A stretch of DNA of 64,000 bases from Asterella californica (Eukaryota; Streptophyta; Marchantiopsida; Marchantiales; Aytoniaceae): the NCBI GenBank assembly GCA_036924285.1, contig JAYKYS010000004.1:24150001-24214000 (forward strand), given 5' to 3'. Under the pieces are notes generated by a model, which was given only the letters and a program-made list of their open reading frames with translations, was not told where the DNA came from and made no database searches. Shown piece by piece: positions 57,577 to 64,000 of the stretch (the first letter of the stretch is position 1; the number at the start of each line of letters is the position of its first letter). Both the position numbers and the translations under genes were made by a program.

Positions 57577-59389
57577 TGTCGTGTCGTGGACCGGTTCCTA
57601 CTTGAAATTAAAAATTTTGATGCTTGTCATTCCAAAAACACTCATGAGAAGACAAGCTAGGTCCATGCTTACGGGCTTTTGGCACAACTTCAGATCTTCA
57701 CTTTCATCGCACCAGTGGATACAGCTCCTTGTCAGCATTTCATAGGCACTTTGTCTACTTCGTTTAGAGCCTAGTGGAGAAGTTACAAGACTCGAAAGAT
57801 GGAGAAAACAAGCTAGGCCCCAGCTTACGGGCTTTTGGCACAACTTCGGATCTTCACTTTCATCACATAGATGGGTAGAGCTCCTTGTCAGCTTTTCATG
57901 GGCACCTTGTTTATTTCATTTGGACGTCTAGTGAAGAAGTTATGCGACTCGAAAGAAAGAAAAATCAAGCTATCCCTAGTTTACTTGCTGATTGGGTATT
58001 TGAGACTTCAGGCGTTATATCAAAGACGCAAGGGGCCTGCTTCATTTTTATTATGACAGAACTTCGTACCTACAGAGACTGTGACAAGGGGGCAGCTTAG
58101 GGGTTAGCTTGCACCTGCGACCTATCAACGGACGGTTCACGAGATTTAGAAGTCCAATGCAAGCGCGCAAGGTGTCGTTGAGTTCAGATCTGTGCATGCT
58201 ACGCACTGGTTCAAACGGTTTGAGAAGAGACGGATCGGAGTGAAGAGAAGGATTAGGGAGTTGGACCGTTCGGACCGTTCGGACCGTTCCGGAGTCCAAA
58301 CTTGCTATCCTTCAGTAGAACAACGAGTTCTACTGGAAATTGAAGACGATACGAAGTTTCATCGGACGGTTTGGGAGTTCTGAGTGAAATTGGCTCGCAG
58401 GGAAGCGCTTACATCAGATTTTTGTTCGTCTGCGACTTGAGGTTAGGTTGTTCTTCGCGATCGGTGAGCCAAGCTTTTCGTTCTTGGTGCCTACGCGATC
58501 AGGGAGTCTTCATCTACGCATAAGAGAAGACTGTACGTGAATTGGATTGTTGGTTTGAGTGTGGTGAGCGAGTTTGAGCCGCAGGGAGTCCATTTACGTC
58601 AGATTTTTGCAACTTGCGACCAAATTTCTTGCGTGGTTTTGCAAGGGGAACTCCAAACGACTAGTTTGGAGTCTCGTTGGGTTCGTGATAGCTAGATCTA
58701 TATGCCTGGGAAGACGGATATCAGTTTAGACGATCCGTTTGTGCGGTGTGTGCGGTTTTAAGCCGCAGGGAGGAGTTTTTGAAGGTTCGGTCACCTACGA
58801 CCGAAAATCGGCGATATCTCAGCTGTTGGGAGTCGGATCTGAAGGTTTCTTCGGTTAACGGAGCCAATGAAGGACACCCTATATCCATGTGAAGTCCGTT
58901 CGGCGAAAGGAGGAAGTTCACAGATAGGTCTTTTTCGGTTTCTTCGCTACGGGTTTTGCTCTTTTGAGTTCGTTAGAGTTCTGGTTGGCTATATACAACT
59001 TGTGGTAGCTAGCTTTAGCTAAGAACTTGTACATGGATGTGGTTTGGACTTGGGTTTGGATCGCGTGATACTGCTGTGGCTCTATTTGTTAGCAAAGAGA
59101 AGTTTCTCTTGCTTTGAGCTACGCTTCGGTGTTTTTGGATCAGGGTTGTGATTCAAGGGTTGTTTTTAAGGGCTTTGAAGCAGATTACAGACCGCTCTGC
59201 TCTGTTTTTCAGTTCTGTGCTTTTAAGAGAAAGAACCGGCAGTGTACATACATTTGAAGTTGGTATATATCGCAGCGTTCGTTTTCGTGGTTGTTTTCTC
59301 TGTCTTGTCTCTGTTTCAGCACACAACATCTCCACAGCCAAGAACCTCACGTTTTCCTGGACATCTTTCACGCAATATTCGAAATGATA
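57577..59389 (+). repeat. T 3' LTR
   Basis: 1,813 bp, starts TGTCGTGTCGTGG, ends CGAAATGATA. It has two 157-bp tandem units (AAGCTAG at 57,653, 57,809 and 57,966) against three in the solo LTR at 61,431. The right target duplication ACGT follows at 59390. Confidence 0.9.
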
Positions 59390-60370
59390 ACGTGGAACTG
59401 AAACCTCACGGACCAGGGTATTCTGGAGGAGGTCTGGGCAGCGTTGTCTCCTCACAACCGTGAACATGTCAAGGTAAGGGTCGCTCGGAGAAGACCATCT
59501 TCTTGGACGGTGGAGTGGTCACGCAGAGGTTTTCACCGACCAGAAGCAGAGAATCGCAGATACGAGATGGAGAAGAAGATCCTACCGATGATCTTTGAGA
59601 AGTGATATGTACCTGGAAGTCCTACATGTCTCTTCCTGGAAGACAAACACGGGAGGAACAAATGGAAGGTGGAAGCTTACCGGGAGCCGATGAAGCGTCT
59701 TCTGGGGAAGTTGTACCTTCACCTTTTTCCCAAGGTAAAGGTCAAGAAGGTGAGATACCTTGGAGACCAAGACGTGGAGTTCCTGAAAGCTATCTGAGAA
59801 GGACAGGTTGTCTTCTTCCACAACTACATCCATGATGAGTTAGTGTACTTGGGCCCCCCAGCAGGAGGACATCTTACTCCCTTCTTTTGCTATCTATACG
59901 TGTCCAAGGGGACCTGAAGAAAGACCAGTTGGTCAAGTATGGACTAGTAGGACGGCGAGAGGTGAAGGAAGAGACCGCGAAAGAAGAAGACCGGGCAGCT
60001 GCTATGTCTTCCTCTCTCATTCTAGTGTCCCCGACAGGACCAGACACTCAACAGAAGTTGATCACGATGCGGGACGACGACTCCGATGACACAAAAGACG
60101 TTCGTCACTGAGAAAGACGTCATCTATGAGTGTGTCTCGGAAGAGTACATCCTTCTCGACCATCCACTATGGATCCGAGTCAGATTCACAAGATGACACG
60201 CCTAACACCAGATCACGCAAAAGACAACTTCTACGACTATATGAAGTCTTCCGAAGACTCCAGAAGCCAAGACATGGATCGATGTATCGACTACGATTAG
60301 AGGAAGCGCAACGAAGAGGACTGCTTCTACGGTAGGAAGAGATCTTCCATCCCGGAAGACATTGATTAAC
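59390..60370 (+). pseudogene. ORF1 copy 2, middle part
   Basis: Continues ORF1 after element T: DQGILEEVWAALSPHN, RGFHRPEAENRRYEMEKKI, a TGA near 59,603, PTCLFLEDKHG, WKVEAYREPMKRLLGKLYLH, VRYLGDQDVEFLKAI then TGA. A shift follows to HDELVYLGPPAGGHLTPF, then the acidic Ser/Asp-rich region. It is homologous to 6,560-5,560 on the minus strand. Stops and shifts make it inactive. Confidence 0.82.
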
Positions 60371-60742
60371 CTCAAACTAAATTGTTTATGAATCAAATTA
60401 TTTATGAATCGAATCATTTTTTAACAGTTTGAACCGAAGCAAACCATATAAAAATGTCTTGGAACTGTTATAAGAATGAGTTTTTAAAATTTTATCATTA
60501 TAGTGAATTAATTTGATATTAGATTTTCAGTAATATATCTGAAATTTATTATTTATGTCCATTATTGTCAAAGAAATGTGTTATTATCAAAATTTTGAAA
60601 CTGAAACCGAATCGCTTAAGGACCAATTTTTGTGTGAAATTAGATAAAATTAAGTAAAAAAATCAAGAGTTAGTTAAAAGATTAATAATCATTTATGTAA
60701 AAGCAATACTGTTTTAAAATCGAACCAAACCAAACCGCCAGA
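60371..60742. mobile_element. 372-bp AT-rich insertion with 8-bp target duplication
   Basis: Non-coding insertion in ORF1 copy 2, flanked by TGATTAAC at 60363-60370 and 60743-60750. The matching ORF1 copy 1 has nothing here. There are no convincing terminal inverted repeats. The 8-bp duplication would suit an hAT-type or similar cut-and-paste element. Confidence 0.65.
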
Positions 60743-60750
60743 TGATTAAC

Positions 60751-61430
60751 GATCTTGGGAAGACGCCTCTTATCGATTTGTGGACATGAACTTGTCTTTT
60801 GCGAGAAGACGGCTCGAAGAGTTCAGCGCATTCTTTAGTTCGGAGATTCAGCCAGCCATGGAGTTGGTGGAGAAGCGCGCTATGGCTCAGGAGAAACCAC
60901 TGCAACTTAGATTTGGTCTTCGAACCTTGATGTAGCAAGAGGAAGTCTAGAAGCAGAAGCTGGAAGCTCTACAAGTTAACCTCCGCACCACGGAGAAGAT
61001 CGCAACGAAGTATAAGAAGTTGGCACAACTGCGGAAGAGCAACCAAGAGTTGCAGACGTGACAGCATCGCGAGCAGGAGATTCTACGGATCATGGATAAG
61101 TTGACTGGTCTCGCAGAAGAGAAGACGACTTGCAGTGCACTCCGAGAAGCCGCGGAAGCTCAAGCAGCAGCAAAGAAGAAGTAGCGGGAAGAAGCATAAG
61201 CCCGAGCTAAGGAGATCACGGCACATATGAAGAAAGCGCTTCGAAAGAAGTTCAACTTCACTGCGGGAAGGAAGCCCTTGACCCTAGCTCGTGAATGGAA
61301 TGACGCTTCCAAGGAGATGTTAGTGGACTGCAAAGAGAGCATGTTCCGTTACCTAGATCGGCATATTGAGTGCCTGAAGACTCTTTACGATCTGCCCTCG
61401 ATTCTCCAGCATGCAGCTATGTCTTCTCGA
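60751..61430 (+). pseudogene. ORF1 copy 2, coiled-coil part
   Basis: ARRRLEEFSAFFSSEIQPAM, a broken coiled coil with in-frame stops (about 60,934, 60,949, 61,060, 61,183 and 61,198), then ALRKKFNFTAGRKPLTLARE and MFRYLDRHIECLKTLYDL. It matches copy 1 closely, but with His where copy 1 has its TAG (RYLDRH). It is cut at 61,430 by a solo LTR. Confidence 0.82.
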
Positions 61431-63450
61431 TGTCGTGTCGTGGACCGGCTCCTACCTGAAATTCAAACTTCGATGCTTGTCACTCCAAAGACACTCATGA
61501 GAAAGACAAGCTAGGCCTTAGCTTACGGGCTTTTGGCTTCATTTCGGATCTCCATTTTCATCGCATAGATGGGTAGAGCTCGCTGTCAGCTTTTCATAAG
61601 CACTTCGTCTACTTCGTTTGGACGCCTAGTGGAGAAGTTACAAGACTCGAAAGATGGAGAAAATAAGCTAGGCCCCAGCTTACAGGTTTTTGGCACCACT
61701 TCGGATCTTCGTTTTTATCGCACCAGTGGATAGAGCTCCTTGTCAGCTTTCCATAGGCACTTCATCTACTTCGTTTGGATGCCTAGTGGAGAAGTTACAG
61801 GACTCGAAAGATGGAGAAAACAAGCTAGGCCTCAGCTTACGGGCTTTTGGCGCAACTTCGGATCTTCACTTTCATCACATAGATGGGTAGAGCTTGCTGT
61901 CAGCTTTCCATGGGCATCTTGTTTACTTCGTTTGGACATCCAGAGAAGAAGTTATGCGATTCGAAAGAAGGTAAAATCAAGCTAGGCCTCTGGTTACTTG
62001 CTGACTGGGTATTTAGGGCTTCAGGCGTTATATCAAAGACGCAAGGGGCCTGCTTCTTATTATTCGTTTATTCAAGAGAGAACTGTACGTACAGAGACTG
62101 TTGCAAGGAGGGTGCTTAAGGGGCTAGCTTGCATCTGCGACCTGTCAACGGACGGCTCGGGAGATTTAGGAGTCCAATGCAAGCGCGTAAGGCGTCGTTG
62201 GGTTCAGATCTGTGCAGGTTATGCACTGGTTCAAACGGTTAGGGAAGAGAGGGATCGGGGAGTGCGTACTGAGTGAAATTGAGACGCAGGAAGCATATTT
62301 GAGGTTTTCAGTTACCTGTGAAGGAGAGTTGGACCGTTCCGGAGTCTAAACTTGCTATCCTTGGATCCATCGGGATCAGAACAACGAGTTCTTCAGGAAA
62401 TTGAAGACGATTCAAAGTTTCATCGGGCGGTTTGGGAGTTGTGAGTGAAATTGGCTCGCAGGGAAGCGCTTACATCAGATTTTCGTTCGCCTGCGACCTG
62501 AGATTGGGTTGTTCTTCGCGATCGGTGAGCCAAGCTCTTCGTTCTTGGTGCCTACGCGATCAGGGAGTCTTCATGTACGCATAGAAGAAGACTGTACGTG
62601 AATTGGATTGTTGGTTTGGGTGTGGTGAGCAAGTTTGAGCCGCAGGGAGCTGATTTACGTCAGTTTTTTACAATCTACGACCAAATTTCTCGAGTGGTTT
62701 TGCAAAGGGAACTCCAAACAACTTGTTTGGAGTCTTGTTGGGTTCAGGGTAGCTAGATCTACCTACCAGAGAAGACGGATATCAGTTTAGGCGATCCGTT
62801 TGTGCGTGGTGTGCGGTTTTAAGCCGCAGGGAGCAGTTTTTGAAGGTTCGGTCACCTGCGATCGAAAATCAGCGATACCTCGGCTATCAGGAGTCGGATC
62901 TGAAGGTTTCTTGGGTTAACGGAGTCAGCAGAGGAGACCCTATCGACATCTGAAGTCCGTTCAGCGAAAAGAGGAAGTCCACAGATAGACCTTTTTCGGT
63001 TTCTTCGCTACGGATTTTGCTCTTTTGAGTTCGTTAGAGTTCTGGTTGGCTGTATACAGCTTGTGGTAGCTAGCTTTAGCTAAGAGCTTATACATGGATG
63101 TGGTTTGGACTTGAGTTTGAATCGCGTGATACTGCTGTAGCTCTATTTGTTAGCAAAGAGAAGTTTCTCTTGCTTTGAGCTACGCTTCGGTGGTTTTGGG
63201 TCAGGGTTGCGATTCAGGGGTTGTTTTCAGGGGCTTTTGAAGCAGGTTACAGACCGCTCTGGTCTCTTTTTCAATTCTGTGCTCTTAGAAGAAAGAACCA
63301 GCAGTGTACATATATTTGGAGTGTATATATCGCATCGTTCGTTTTCGTGGTTGTTTTTCTCTGTCTTGTCTCTGTTTCAACACACAACATCTCCACAGCC
63401 AGGAACCTCGCGTTTTCCTGGACATCCTTCACGCAATATCCGACACGATA
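61431..63450 (+). mobile_element. Solo LTR of T family
   Basis: 2,020 bp with 10-bp inverted ends TGTCGTGTCG and CGACACGATA (one mismatch). It has three full 157-bp tandem units (AAGCTAGG at 61,508, 61,665, 61,822 and 61,979) and is collinear with the T LTRs otherwise. No interior and no clear target duplication (TCGA left, GCGT right). Confidence 0.88.
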
Positions 63451-63720
63451 GCGTGCACCAGGACCAGCGATTGAAAAAGATCTCGACAAAGAGGAGTTCG
63501 ACCTCGCTGTTCACTTCGTGGTGACAACGTAAGAAGTCGAAAAAAAGAGCACGAAAACCTCAAAAGACACAAGAAACAGAGGTGTCTTCTCAAGTGTTTA
63601 AAGTGGAGGAGGTGATTACCTCTGACCACTGTGAGGTCACCTCAGCTCCCAGCGTTGAGTAGGTGGAGCAAAAGAGTCGGAAGCGAGAAGAGACTTCTGG
63701 GATTTGTTCAAATAATTAAA
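63451..63720 (+). pseudogene. ORF1 copy 2, C-terminal part
   Basis: Resumes ORF1 after the solo LTR: KEEFDLAVHFVVTT (copy 1: KEEFDLAVHLVVTA), stops, then FKVEEVITSDHCEVTSAPSV (copy 1: VEETTSPDPYEVAMVPS). It fades out near 63,720 into AT-rich DNA; the R repeat seen after the other copies is not present. Confidence 0.75.
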
Positions 63721-64000
63721 TCACATTTCTTTAATTATTTGTACACTCATGCTTGACTTTCAATTTAGTGTGGAAAGAATCAGAGGTCGTTTGGTTCGAA
63801 GCCGTTGTCGTTTCATCTTTGAGCAAAATGAAAAAACCTTGTAAGAACGTGAGAAAAAAAGTTCCGAATTGAATATTTTGAACAAATCTAAACTTCTTTG
63901 TTTAGGAAAGATTATTGTTTTACTGCCACAAGAATGAGAATTTCGAAACCTTTCATGTAGTACAGCGTAAGATTCGAAGTTCTGCTTAGAATTGTGTACT
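63721..64000. other. AT-rich flank, nothing recognised
   Basis: No ORF, repeat or motif assigned. Confidence 0.5.

Larger units (their letters stand above)
35340..59389 (+). mobile_element. Element T: gag-only LTR retrotransposon, expanded by nested insertions
   Basis: The 5' LTR is in three pieces (35340-35833, 45020-46194, 54872-55065; about 1.86 kb in all). The interior is 55066-57576, and the 3' LTR is 57577-59389. The LTRs start TGTCGTGTC and end CGACACGATA or a degenerate form. Target duplication is ACGT on both sides. G2 and G3 sit inside the 5' LTR. The interior has a gag with zinc knuckle but no protease, RT, RNase H or integrase, so T would depend on relatives for movement. Confidence 0.85.

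Noticed and set aside
60202..60417. Minus-strand hydrophobic 71-codon frame
   Set aside because: It spans the junction of ORF1 copy 2 and the 372-bp insertion and reads antisense to ORF1; chance frame.
61424..63456. Target duplication for the solo T LTR
   Set aside because: The bases next to the LTR ends (TCGA and GCGT) do not match, so none is claimed.

Overview
The window is nuclear DNA of a plant. It carries one intron-rich host gene with plant-type GT-AG splice sites. Almost everything else is Ty3/gypsy-type LTR-retrotransposon sequence at different stages of decay. The retroelement pol types, as I remember them, resemble those of non-seed streptophytes (bryophytes, perhaps a liverwort, or charophyte algae). 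That placement is low-confidence memory, not a search result. There are no bacterial-type operons, rRNA genes or CRISPR arrays, and I recognised no tRNA gene.

Layout. 1-8.6 kb: minus-strand remains of a gypsy element (family A: protease, RT, RNase H) and of a second family here called ORF1/R. ORF1/R has an unrecognised coiled-coil protein (ORF1) followed by a 1.5 kb LTR-like repeat (R). Both families are extraordinarily rich in the hexamer GAAGAC/GTCTTC. 8.6-18.6 kb: a retroelement-poor island with one intact gene, a secreted acid-lipase-type triacylglycerol lipase (minus strand, 9 exons, 403 codons by my splice model). 18.6-23.25 kb: a third ORF1/R copy split by a small, internally deleted gypsy element (G1). 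23.25-26 kb: a decayed gypsy pol (H) that appears to end in a PHD-type zinc finger. 26-33.4 kb: AT-rich DNA, a fourth ORF1/R fragment, repeated hairpins and an integrase fragment.

33.4-63.7 kb is a nested stack. An ORF1/R copy (5' part at 35.0-35.3 kb, middle at 59.4-61.4 kb, 3' part at 63.45-63.7 kb) was split by a gag-only LTR element T (35,340-59,389; target duplication ACGT), by a 372-bp AT-rich insertion with an 8-bp target duplication, and by a solo T-type LTR. T was itself hit by element G2 (35,834-45,019, both 1,321-bp LTRs present) and by G3 (46,195-54,866; perfect duplication CCGCT). G3 was in turn hit by G4, which has a primer-binding site complementary to tRNA-Glu.

G1, G2, G3 and T look like one lineage. 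Where present, they share gag, the purine tract before the 3' LTR, and LTR ends TGTCGT...ACA (or degenerate forms). Every retroelement ORF examined carries stops, frameshifts or deletions, so none looks autonomous. T may be an example of a gag-only element mobilised by its relatives. The lipase is the only confidently functional gene.
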